Assembly (NCBI GenBank): GCA_963556255.1
Contig: OY744608.1
Location: 66,774,678-66,838,677, forward strand
Direction of reading: 5' to 3'
Length of the DNA stretch: 64,000 nucleotides
From: Allolobophora icterica
Taxonomy: Eukaryota; Annelida; Clitellata; Crassiclitellata; Lumbricidae
Shown here: one piece after another, positions 1 to 9,284 of the stretch
Numbering within the stretch: the stretch's first letter is position 1
How the letters are laid out: every line of letters starts with the position of its first letter
Position numbers and translations under genes: made by a program
The notes under the pieces: generated by a model
Seen by the model: only the letters and a program-made list of their open reading frames with translations
Databases searched by the model: none
Told to the model about the DNA's origin: nothing

Positions 1-571
1 TTACAGAATAAGCTGCCTAAATCCTAAGACATGATCTCCTTTATCTGCCTGAAGACTACTCCGCTCAATCCTCAATTTCTGTTGTTACATTGGGAACACC
101 ACTGACGAATCTCTCTCTCCCTCTCTTGAAGAGGTGCTATATAAATCTCTGATTATGATTACAATTGGACACCTAACGGTATTGTAAAACCAAGCAAGAC
201 AGAGGAAATGTTGATATTATTTTTTGTTTAACCTCAGCAATCCACAGTGAAAACAAAATAATGTATGAAACGATGTGAATGAGTCTCCTCCACTACACAA
301 ACATGCAAGACTCATGTGCATAAATTTACATATTATTTTTTAAAAGAAATTAAAACCCTATGGTATTATGCACTCACAGATCACGTGAAATGAAACCAGC
401 TAGAGGAAATTTTTTCTTTTATTATTTTCGTTTTCAACCTCAAGAATGCCAGAAAAATATATGCAAAATAAATAAGACTCAAAATAATATATAAACAACT
501 AAATATATTATAAGATTAGACTGCATCTCAAACAGATAAGTAATTGAAATGCGAAAAATGTTTGAACTTAC
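1..571. other. Intron or flanking DNA of the minus-strand gene
   Basis: This lies downstream, on the minus strand, of the splice donor at 566-571. No exon was recognised here. Positions 60-160 carry a fragment ending in the motif 'gaggtgctatataaatc', which is shared with the LINE/SINE 3' ends elsewhere in the window. The rest is AT-rich with no coding signal. Confidence 0.5.
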
Positions 572-1452
572 GCTTTTGACGATTTCCTCCAGCCACGGAT
601 CCAAAACGGAAAACGCATGTTCAGAAAGAATCACGTACGGTCGAAGAGTGAGAAACTGGGAAATAAACGAGGAGTTAACGTCTTTAGGAATGTCTTCAGA
701 CGACTCGTCCTTTCCAAGTTCCTTTTCTTCTTTGTACGAGGCAGATTCCGTTGGCTCCTGGTTAACATTGTCTGTGAAAGGATGTTCCAATCGCTCATCT
801 GGCAACTCGCTTTGCTCCCAAGAGGGCTGCTCGTCGAGAATCTTAGAAAGTTCATCTCCAGAAACTTTTTCTGATAGCAAAGAGCGCAATCCACTGCCCG
901 ACTGATGTTTAAAGCTAGTTTTCTCGCTTTGTCCTCGATCGTGCCGTGGGATGTCTGACTCAGGATCAACTTGTCCTGACAACTTGTCGGTGAATATCAG
1001 ATCAGCGTCGATCTGCGCATGTTCTCTCTCTTGATCTTCTTCATGATCCGTCAGATCCTTTTCTAAATCTGATTGGTTATCCACTCTTTCATCTTCTGAC
1101 ACGCTTGTATCTTCCTCTTCCGCATCTTCTTTGACATGCTTCAATTCCTCTTGGGTTGCATCTCGTGGGATTGCCTGTTCTGTTGCACTTTCATTCGTGT
1201 CGCTCGGAGTTTCAGAGTCAACGGTGGCATGGATACCACCTGCATCTGCTTCCGCAGTCACAGCATCTTCTCTCAATTCTTCTTTATTTTCAGCATCTCC
1301 CGTACGTCTAGCTTCAACTATCTTCTGCTGCCCAACACCAATTTCAGTCTCCAGTGATCCGCCTTTTTTGTCTGCGTCTTCCGATCGACTTCCGAATGAT
1401 GTAGGACGATGTTCTGTCTCCTTCAACTGGCTTTCATCAGCTCTCTTTTGCT

Positions 1453-1484
<32 letters not shown>

Positions 1485-3732
1485 TGCTGTTGTTGTTCTT
1501 GCTGTTGCCGCTGTTGTTGCTGCTGCTGCTGTTGTTGTTCTTGCTGTTGCCGCTGTTGTTGCTGCTGCTGCTGTTGTTGTTCTTGCTGTTGCCGCTGTTG
1601 TTGCTGCTGCAACTGTTGTTGTTCTTGCTGTTGCCGCTGCTGCTGTTGTTGTTCTTGCTGTTGCCGCTGCTGCTGTTGTTCTTGAAGCTGTTGTTGTTGC
1701 TGCTGTTCTGCCACCTGCCCTCCAACTAGTTTTTCTCCTGCTTCTTTTTCTTTCAGCTCGCTTAAACCAGAAGGCTCTCTGTATTGTTGGCTATCCTCAT
1801 GTTTTCCCTCTGTTCCCCTTTCTGCGAATGGGGTTTCGACGAATCTGTCCCCTCTCTCTTCTACTCCTGTTTTGGATTGTTGTCCAACAGATGTCGCCTC
1901 AAGCTGCTTGCCTTCTGACTGGTCAATGCTAATAGTTTCTGTGCCATCTGCTTCAGTTTCATCATCCTCTGCTTCTGTTGGATCATTCTCCACGACCGCT
2001 TTCCTTGTGGATTCTGTTCCAGCCTCCGCAGTCAACCCCGAGTCCTGTCGTTCTTCACCCGGACTCTTAGAATCCGGTTGCACCACTTCATGCTGTGGTG
2101 CATCTGTGGCTACCGGAAGTTGGCCTGCAGGTCCTGAAGGTGCTCCTTCTTGCCGTGCGTCATCCACTCTCACAGCCTCCGGTGACTGGGTCTCTGAAAT
2201 TGGAACTGTTTTTCCTTCTTCTACTTCTGTTTTCCCAGCACTTGAAGTCTCAGATGATACTTCATCACTCCTTTCCTCGACTTTGGAACCTGGAAAATCA
2301 AAGCCATTATCTGTAAACAAAGTCTTGGAACTACCCTCTTCTGTACCCGCCTCCCCGTATTTACCCGAGCCTTTCAGTTCAACCTGATTTGGACTCTCAG
2401 TCGACCGGACGGCATTGTCAGTTTCCAAACTAATGGTACTGTCAGTTTCCGAACGGACGGCACTGTCAGTTTCTGAAAGGACGACACGGTCAGTTTCTGA
2501 ACCGAGGGCACTGTCAGTTTCCGAACGGATGGCACTGTCAGTTTCCGAACGGATGACACTGTCAGTTTCCGAACGGACGGCACTGTCAGTTTCCGAATGG
2601 ACGGCACTGTCAGTTGCCGAACGGATGGCACTGTCAGTGTCAGTCTCTTCATAATACGTTACGTCAGTTTCTAGATCATCCGCGCCGTCTCCGAGGAACA
2701 CGTCATCGTCCTCGTACAGTTCGAAATACAAGGGCACATCGGCATCATCTGATACATCAGTTGCAGCAGCAGGATCATCTTCCTCCTCTGTCTCAGTGTC
2801 ATCAAAACCTGTCTCAATCTCCTCATCATCATCAACTGCTTTTTCGTCCATAGGCAAATGATTCTTTACGTCAACTTTAATCGTTTCCTCCACTGGTTCC
2901 TTTGCAGATAAAACTTCAACAGGAATCTTGACTAAAACTTCAACAGGAATCTTTACTTCGATTGCTTCCTCTGTCGGTTCCTTCAAAAGCAGAGGTTCAG
3001 CTGGAATCTTTGTGTTTGTTGCTTCGTTCATCGGTTCCTTCGAATGCATGGGTTCAGTAGGAATCTTCGTTCTTGTTGCTTCCTTTGTCGGTTCCTTCGT
3101 TTTTGTTGCTTCTTCCATTGGTTCTTTCGAATGCACAGGTTCAGCATGAATCTTCGTTTTTGTTGCATCCTTCGTCGGTTCCTTTGAATGCACAGGTTCA
3201 GCATGAATCTTCGTTTTTGTTGCATCCTTCGTCGGTTCCTTTGAATGCACAGGTTCAGCAGGAATCTTCGTTTTTGTTGCTTCCTCCATCGGTTCCTTCA
3301 AATGCATGGGTTCAGCATGAATCTTCGATTTTGTTGCTTTCTTCATCGGTTCCTTCGAGTGCACAGGTTCAGCAGGAATCTTCGTTTTTGTTGCTTCCTC
3401 CATCGGTTCCTTCAAATGCACAGGTTCAGCATGAATCTTCATTTTTGTTGCATCCTTCGTCGGTTCCTTTGAATGCACAGGTTCAGCAGGAATCTTCGTT
3501 TTTGTTGCTTCCTCCGTCGGTTCCTTTGAATGCACAGGTTCAGCAGGAATCTTTAACTCCGTTCTTCTTAGTTCCTCGGATGGTTCATCCACAGACAAAA
3601 TACTATCAGCGGCCTTTTTGAATTCATCACCACTTGCTTGGACAGCCGGCTTTTCGACAGCGGTCGACGTAGCATGATCCGTAAGATCACTGCCATCAGG
3701 ATCAGGATCAGGATCGAGACCTGACTTCATGT
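572..3732 (-). CDS. Large internal exon of the minus-strand gene, with coding minisatellites
   Basis: The open frame is about 1,053 codons. The frame extends a few codons further upstream, but that part starts with TTG and lies in the polypyrimidine tract of an acceptor (cattggtgcag, ending at 3733). The exon therefore begins at 3732, not at a start codon. The donor at 566-571 is a perfect GTAAGT, preceded by a conserved-looking non-repetitive end (PWLEEIVKS). The composition is dominated by E, K, D, T and Q. Long antisense frames over the same DNA are by-products of the repeats. Confidence 0.8.
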
Positions 3733-6700
3733 CTGCACCAATGAAGAAATCCAATCCTTAGACTCTCCACGGTCGACAGCCACCACGTGCATAACATTTT
3801 CATGCATGATAACTCCATGTCATTAGTAATAATCCTGATCGCATTAGATCTGTTAGTTTGAACACCATGCACGCCAAATGTCACAAGTCTTTCATGTATG
3901 TTGGCTTCATACGCAGCTATGTTAACCAGATCTACGTCTCCTGTTGTTAAAGAGATTGCATCAACTTTCGGCAACAAAGCCAACCGCAACTGATGTATCA
4001 GAAAACCAAAACTACCGGAACATGCATCCGACGGTTAGTTCGAAAGACCTGACAGGCTATCAGTCAAAATCATACAATAACCAGAACTACTTCCTCCTGA
4101 TCATGCAAGATCAAGATCATGCCAGATCAAGATCATACCAGATCAAGATCATGCCCAATCTAGATCACGTCAGATCAAGATCACGCCAGATCAAGATCAA
4201 GCCAGATCAAGATCAAGCCAGATCAAGATCAAGCCAGATCAAGATCATGCCAGATCAAGATCAAGCCAGATCAAGACCATGCCACATCAAGATCATGTCA
4301 GATCAAGATCATGCCAGCTACCAACAACAAAGTCAACTGCAACTCATGTACCAGCAAAACTGGAAGCCAGTACAAGCCTCTCACGAGTTATAATGTACGA
4401 TACTCATTCGTAACGTGTACAGGCAAAATAATCCATATCCTAGTTGCTAATAATCGATATTCTAGTTGGTAATAATCAATATTCTAGTTGGTAATAATCA
4501 ATATTCTAGTTGCTAGAGATCAAGCCATCTACCAGGTGAGATCACAGACCTTCAAAAACTAATATGAAGCAGCTGATCAAACAATGCAGCCATTGTTCCC
4601 TTAACTAACTAAACTTGCGGCTATCAGTCAATACAACAAACCAGCTCATTTAAATAGCAACATACAGGAAATTTTAAAGGTACTTAATTAAAAGGTCTGA
4701 TGTTTAGAGGTACTTAAAAACCACTACATTCAGAGGTATGGTACATAAAGGCATTGCATTTAGATGTACTTAGAAATATTAAATTTACAGGTACATAAAA
4801 GGCATTAAATTTAGAGGTAATTAAGAGTTACTAAATTTCCGGGTACTTAAAAGGCATTACATTTAGAGGTACTTAAGAGTTACTAAATTTCTGGGTACTT
4901 CAAAGTCATTACATTTAGAGGTACTTAAGAGTTACTAAATTTACCGGTACTTAAAAGGCATTACATTTAGTCTAAATGTAATGCCTTTTAAGTACCCGTA
5001 AATTTAGCAACTCTTAAGTACCTCTAAATGATTTAGAGGTACTTAAGAGTTGCTAAATTTACGGGTACTTCAAAGGCATTACAGTGTAAAGAATCCTAGA
5101 AGTAGCTTGCTACTGATGATGCTACAGAAACAGTCGTAGTTACAATTACTTAAAAGGTACTCCATTAGAGGTACTTAAAAGGTATTAATTTCAAGGCACT
5201 AAAAATGTACTACATTATGCGTAGTAATACTGGGGCGTGGTGGCTCAGTGGTAAGTTCGGCGCCTTGTGACCGGAGGGTTGCAGGTTCGAATCCCACTCT
5301 AGTCGCTGCGTACGGACCTTGGGCAAGTCCTTCACTCGCAATTGCTTGTGGCGCTTCGGCGTGAAAATTCCGGCACAGTAGCAAAATGCTGTAGTCGGGA
5401 GCGCCTCTGAGTAGTAGTTGACTTCGAGAGGCGCTATAGAAATATCCGGAATAAATAAATAAAATACACAAATACCAAAACAAAAACAATGGATGTTTCC
5501 ATGAAATTAAACATGAGGACCTTCCAGGGAACATGCACACCCTCCCAAAGCAACCGCATGCTGGTAGAGCTGTTTTTTTATACGCAAAAACACGTGGTTA
5601 GCTGAGGTCATGCCATGAAACTGTCTTCAGATTGTTAGCGAATGAGGAAGGTGCCATGCACCTTACCCTCATCCACGGAACCAGAATCCGTGGATCCAAG
5701 AGAACGGCGTCGCAAGAAATTTTGGCGGATGTGCGCGAGGGTCTCTTCCAGTTTCTGGCGCCTATAGTTCAGCCGATCGAGTGGGTCTAAACAGCAGAAC
5801 CTAAACACTTTATAATGTATGCAATGCACGCATATGCATACATGCATGCATGTACATATGTATGCAATGCGTGTATGTACGCTTGCATACATAAACATGC
5901 AAATATGCATTACATACATACTTACATAAAATTATGCATGTACAATTATACATCCATTTACGTCCTAAAGTTTAATCTCATGGAAATTAAGCATACACAC
6001 AGGCATTTCTATTTATACTTTTTTCATAACATTACACACACATGTATGTATGCATGCAATTTACATAATACATGCTCTTGTATTATTGTTATTACTACTA
6101 CTAATATTATTATTATCATTATTATTGTTGTTATCATTGTTTTATTATTTTAAAGTGGTAACGAAGGTCACTGATCCAAGTAAAAGGTGTGTGTGGCTGA
6201 AAGATAACGATCCGCTAAGATGATCGAAGCACACCTTACTCAATCAAAAGAAATGAAAGTCATGAAACTTTGATAATACTTTTTGTATCTGAAAAAGACA
6301 GTGGAACTTATGAATGTCAAATGAGATCGACTGAAAATTCTTATAAATACGGAAGCACTTACAAGTGAGAAATCACGAGGAATGCAATATCAGAGCGCAG
6401 CAATTCAGCTAACAATTTTTTAAATTTTATTCTTGTTAATATCTTGACAGTACTGTTCAGCGCTTTAGCGACACTGTTCAGTGTGGCAAGTGCCTACTTG
6501 ATATTTTACTATAACTTATGGAAGAACCGTAAGAAGAAAATGTATGATAAGTGAAGAATATAACAGATGAAAGGTTTCAAATATTACTATGAAAGGTGAG
6601 TGACATGCTGAACGAAACTACATCTTTGCGCGTAGTAACACAGCCAATTCAGGTTTTAGATGGCAATGAGGCTTTTAAACACTTTGATTAAGATATTAAA

Positions 6701-8745
6701 TGAGTAACTTACAGCTTATACTGCAAATTTTGTGATGTGATGGATGTGCACACGCCTAAAATTTGCTGATTAATGTTTACGTTAACTTGCTAGTGTTTTG
6801 TACCTCTAAACCAGTATTTCTAAAAATTATTCTTTAATGTTTATCCTTTTGTCCTGAGCTTTAAGGTTTTCATTGTCATCATCATGTTGGAATTATTTCT
6901 TTGTTAGCTTATGATGCATGAGAATTTATGGGTGGCAACAGACCAGAAATACCGGTGCATCAGGCCCTTAGCCAGCCACCAGTCCACCGTCCAAAAAATT
7001 ATTTGGATGGGCATAAACTGTGCATGGACATGATTGAACGGGTTTGTCTTAAATGTGATATAATGTATAATCCATTCCTCCCTTCATCTGAAGTTAACAG
7101 ATTGTTGTTTGTATCACTGTATGTAAGACAAAACTGCTACAAATGTGATCAAAACCCACTGGTCATTCAGTTTAGAAGCACTGCAGTCGGACTCGTGCGG
7201 TCTCTTCATTGGGTGGTAGCAACTTCGTATGCTCACGGCGTCAGGCAGTCACGACTTCGAATGCTTTTGGATGCCCTACTCTTTACTTCTGGCTAAGGGC
7301 CTGACACAAGTGTTGATTTAGAATATGAGTTTGAAAAAAAATTGGTCTGCCTAACTCTTCTAGTTTACTGTCCATTTCTTTTTAAGGCAACAGTCTAGTT
7401 CTTAATTGCAGTTACTATCATATAGGCTAGTGCAGAGAGCACCTTTGATTTGTTTGGCTATTACAGTGGTGCTATATAAATGTTCATTTACAATGCTAAA
7501 TGCAGAAGTTCACTGGCTGCTTGGCAAAGCAACTCATTTACTTGCCATCAATTTCAGTTTCATCTGCCTCTGTACCAATTTCTGTTTCATCAGCTGCCTC
7601 TGGTTCTCTTGTTGCCTGCCTGTCACCTGGTTCTTGTCCAGCAGCAGGAGCCTGTCTATGTTCTACTGGGGGATGAACACCAGCATCCGTAACAACTTCA
7701 TCATCCAGTTCAGTCTCATCAATTGTTGCAACTATAACTAAAAAGAAACAGGCACAAAACTGTCATGGGATCAAGTCTCAGTTCATCTGTTTATAATGCC
7801 ACACGGGCTTATATTTACACAAATAACAAACGCAATTATATTACTAACCTCTGCAACATATAAAACTGCTTTTACTTCATGAATAAATGCCTCTGAACCA
7901 TCACACCATTTGTTATATACCCTGTGACGCCGATAGCTGCGGAGTATCAAATATTTGAAATATGCGTACGGCTTGCACATTACACAAATACTAAATATAA
8001 TCATAAATTCCCGGTAATCCTGGGTTTTAGCGTCGGAAATTATTTACATTGCATGAGCGATGAAAACATTTCACAGTTAAACTCAAACAAGAAGTTGGAA
8101 GATTGATGAAAATATCAATGAAACTAGAAGCCGGATGAGCGATGAAAATATTACATAATAAAAGTCAAACTAGAAGTTGGAATTACGACGAAAATATATC
8201 GTTTTAGTGCCGATATTATTCCCGTGTATGAGCGATGAAAACATTTCATAGTAAAATTCGAACTAGAAGTTGGAAGATTGATGAAAATGTTCACGAAACT
8301 AGAAGCTGGATGATCGATTAAAATATAACTGAAACTAGAAGTTGGATGAACGATGATTATTTATTGTATTATTGTATTAGAACTTTTCAATGAAATAATT
8401 TCGGACGCTAAAACCCAGGATTACCAAATTCCCAACATAAAACACACGAATTAACAATACTTCAATACTTTTACACGATCAAACAATTCCTGCTTGTTTT
8501 CAGCTGCACCGACAGCAGCTGCGTAACGTCAACACTGGCAGAAGAACGGCTACCGGCGGTATAAACCAAACGCACTTGTGTTTAATTATCAAAAAAGCCA
8601 AAGCGACCGTCTTCAAACCAGACACCGTAGATTTATTCACCACACCTTTTTGCTCAGTGTCGATTGCGTCTTGGGACGAACTAATTGTGATTATCAGAAA
8701 AATTGTAACTATGAGCGTGAATAACTCCTTCCACGAAGCAGCCAT
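572..8745 (-). CDS. Unrecognised gene, possibly secretory; acidic, repeat-rich, poly-glutamine protein (partial, four exons)
   Basis: I do not recognise this protein. The proposed exons, in minus-strand order, are 8646-8745, 7546-7737, 5667-5786 and 572-3732; the gene then continues off the left edge. Every junction is phase 1, so the exons join without a frame break (for example GAG G|AC ATG between the last two). The donors are a good GTAAGT after 572, GTAAGG after 5667, a GC-type GCAAGT after 7546 and a weak GTGTGG after 8646. Exon 1 starts MAASWKELFTLIVTIFLIIT, a typical signal peptide. Exon 2 is acidic, and exon 3 is a basic helix with a YRRQKLEE core. The large exon has about ten 20-22-residue repeats built on KEPTEEATKTKIPAEP, then about ten SETDSA-type repeats, then a poly-Q tract at 1443-1712, then an acidic tail. 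The overall plan (signal peptide plus a long acidic luminal region) recalls secretory cargo-receptor proteins, but no SH3 or other family domain is visible. The two internal exons and the large exon are well supported; the signal-peptide exon is tentative. Confidence 0.55.
1443..1712 (-). repeat. Coding poly-glutamine (CAG/CAA) tract
   Basis: This is an uninterrupted run of CAG and CAA codons broken only by CGG/AGG-type arginine and GAA glutamate codons, arranged in a recurring RQQQEQQQQQ unit. It lies inside the large minus-strand exon. The mix of CAG and CAA and the repeating unit point to minisatellite-style growth, not pure triplet slippage. The plus-strand frames rich in Leu or Cys are shadows. 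Confidence 0.9.
2400..2650 (-). repeat. Coding minisatellite, SETDSA(V/I)R repeats
   Basis: A 24-bp unit (complement of cactgtcagtttccgaacgg) is repeated about ten times and encodes SETDSAVR-like octapeptides. Units differ by single bases. The array lies in frame in the large exon, just after an aspartate-rich segment. Confidence 0.9.
2870..3555 (-). repeat. Coding minisatellite, KEP..AT.TKI.AEP.H repeats
   Basis: About ten units of 60-66 bp, nearly identical at the DNA level, encode a 20-22-residue repeat alternating KIPAEPVHSKEP and KIHAEPVHLKEP forms. The unit length is a multiple of three, so the frame is kept. High nucleotide identity between units indicates recent expansion or homogenisation. 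Confidence 0.9.
4095..4320. repeat. Minisatellite, 16-bp agatcaagatcatgcc unit
   Basis: About a dozen tandem copies of a 15-16-bp unit lie in an intron of the minus-strand gene. The plus-strand open frame here (DQDQARSRSSQIKI...) is produced by the repeat and has no other coding support. Confidence 0.85.
4435..4515. repeat. Short tandem repeat, about 22-bp unit
   Basis: Three to four copies of taataatcgatattctagtt lie in the same intron. Confidence 0.8.
4672..5085. repeat. Tandem repeat of about 50 bp that flips orientation
   Basis: Units contain aggtacttaagagttactaa and gtacttaaaaggcattac. After five to six direct copies, one unit is inverted at 4977-5029 and is followed directly by a direct unit at 5031-5083. 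This gives 53-bp arms around a one-base centre with about one mismatch. Confidence 0.85.
5231..5460 (+). mobile_element. tRNA-derived SINE (family 1)
   Basis: The head has box-A-like tggctcagtggtaag and box-B ggttcgaatcc at tRNA spacing. The body contains gggcaagtccttcactcgca. The tail (gcgcctctgagtag ... gaggcgctatagaaat) is shared with the LINE 3' fragments at 22.6 and 26.8 kb. It ends in an AATAAATAAA run. No acceptor-stem closure supports a working tRNA gene. Confidence 0.8.
5667..5786 (-). CDS. Small internal exon (40 codons) of the minus-strand gene
   Basis: The acceptor is ttctgctgtttag and the donor is G|GTAAGG. The exon is symmetric, phase 1 to phase 1. It encodes a charged helical segment containing LNYRRQKLEETLAHIRQNFL, followed by RRRSLGS, which resembles a basophilic-kinase site, and a serine/acid tail. 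It joins in frame to the 572-3732 exon. The domain was not recognised. Confidence 0.7.
5815..6150. repeat. Microsatellite cluster (TACATGCA-like, then ATT)
   Basis: Alternating catacatgcatg-type sequence is followed by an imperfect (ATT)n run at about 6080-6150. The open frames here are repeat artefacts. Confidence 0.7.
6961..7303. mobile_element. MITE-like element with 15-bp terminal inverted repeats
   Basis: It begins caggcccttagccag and ends with the exact complement (ctggctaagggcctg). Length is 343 bp. No matching target duplication is visible, so the superfamily is open; the CAGG start is compatible with hAT. The plus-strand frame inside is not supported as coding. Confidence 0.65.
7546..7737 (-). 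CDS. Small acidic internal exon (64 codons) of the minus-strand gene, with GC donor
   Basis: A strong acceptor (gcctgtttctttttag) ends at 7738. The frame is rich in DETE-like motifs (TIDETELDDEVV, ADETEIGTEADETEID), and a stop lies just past the donor. The donor is GATG|GCAAGT, the consensus of rare GC-AG introns. The phase (1-1) matches both neighbours, which is the main argument that this is a real exon. A second AG six bases further in would give the same phase. Confidence 0.55.
8013..8425. mobile_element. MITE with 32-bp inverted termini and 8-bp target duplication
   Basis: The termini start ggtaatcctgggttttagcg at both ends, with 31 of 32 bases matching. They are flanked by aaattccc at 8005-8012 and 8426-8433. 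The interior is built of imperfect repeats of gatgaaaa...actagaagttgga. A relative of the interior without these termini lies at about 15750-16010. The 8-bp duplication fits hAT or P, but the termini do not start with the usual CAG/TAG. Confidence 0.85.
8646..8745 (-). CDS. Candidate first exon with signal peptide
   Basis: The ATG at 8745 is followed by a short polar stretch, a hydrophobic core (LIVTIFLIITI) and a small-residue cleavage region (SSSQ-DA), a classical signal peptide. The only donor giving the phase needed by the next exon is AAAAAG|GTGTGG at 8646, which is weak. Immediately upstream on the minus strand are TGACGTGG (CRE-like) and a TATAA-containing AT-rich stretch, which suit a promoter. 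If the donor is wrong, the open frame runs on to a stop at 8500. Confidence 0.4.
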
Positions 8746-9229
8746 ATTTAAAGTTATAATCCCACGTCAGCAGACGCTGGTTCCACGCTTTACTTAATCA
8801 TCGTCAGCTAAGCCAATTATCGCCTTCGCATCGATTTCTCACTTCGGCCATGATATGAAACTAGTTTCAGACTCTTTAGATGCGTAGAAGCTAGTGCGCG
8901 GTTTGAACCACAAGTTTGAGTAGTTTACGCTAAGAAAGTTGTCACAGATAAAAATAATTTAAGAAGCAAAAGAGAATATTAGGGCTGAAATGTTTCAGCT
9001 TGCAATGTTAGTCCTAGGTTTCAGCGCGAGAGTTGATTTGTGAAACTGCTTGGAGTATAGCGGCTGTCTCAGTAGATCCACAGTATAAATAATTATTTAT
9101 ACTGCGGTAGATCCGAAACATGAGCAGACTCGAGGCTGCATGGTCGCTGTAGATAGACGTGTACAATTAAAATAGCTTTTTACAGCTGACAAAAGACATA
9201 GGAAGGATGGTCTATCTTATATTTACAGA
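8746..9229. other. Intergenic, possible promoter side of the minus-strand gene
   Basis: No gene was seen. The part next to 8745 has the candidate promoter motifs noted for the signal-peptide exon. A short palindromic stretch (tataaataattatttata) lies near 9083-9101, and similar sequence recurs between COMMD1 and NPHP1. Confidence 0.4.
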
Positions 9230-9284
9230 GGGTGCATGATAGACTAGTGGTAAACGTGCTGGACTGTCAACCGAGAGGTCAAGG

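Noticed and set aside
1131..1729. Poly-Cys and poly-Leu open frames on the plus strand
   Set aside because: They are antisense readings of the CAG/CAA tract in the large minus-strand exon, which has its own splice sites and consistent phase.
5231..5300. Functional tRNA gene
   Set aside because: Box A and box B are present, but the acceptor stem does not close and the sequence continues into a SINE body and LINE-like tail.
6928..7296. 122-codon plus-strand frame as a gene
   Set aside because: It lies almost entirely inside the 6961-7303 inverted-terminus element and has no recognisable domain.
7783..8004. Minus-strand segment VYNKWCDGSEAFIHEVKAV as an extra exon of the left-hand gene
   Set aside because: It has an acceptor-like CAG and a GTTAGT donor, but the phases (2 in, 0 out) do not fit the phase-1 neighbours. 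Left out until cDNA shows otherwise.
572..8745. Assignment of the left-hand gene to the TANGO1/MIA family
   Set aside because: Signal peptide and long acidic luminal exon are suggestive, but no SH3 domain, cysteine pattern or transmembrane segment of that family is visible in the window.
9230..9284. tRNA-Asp gene
   Set aside because: The anticodon arm is tRNA-Asp-like, but the sequence is the head of a SINE whose second half lies after the hAT insertion.
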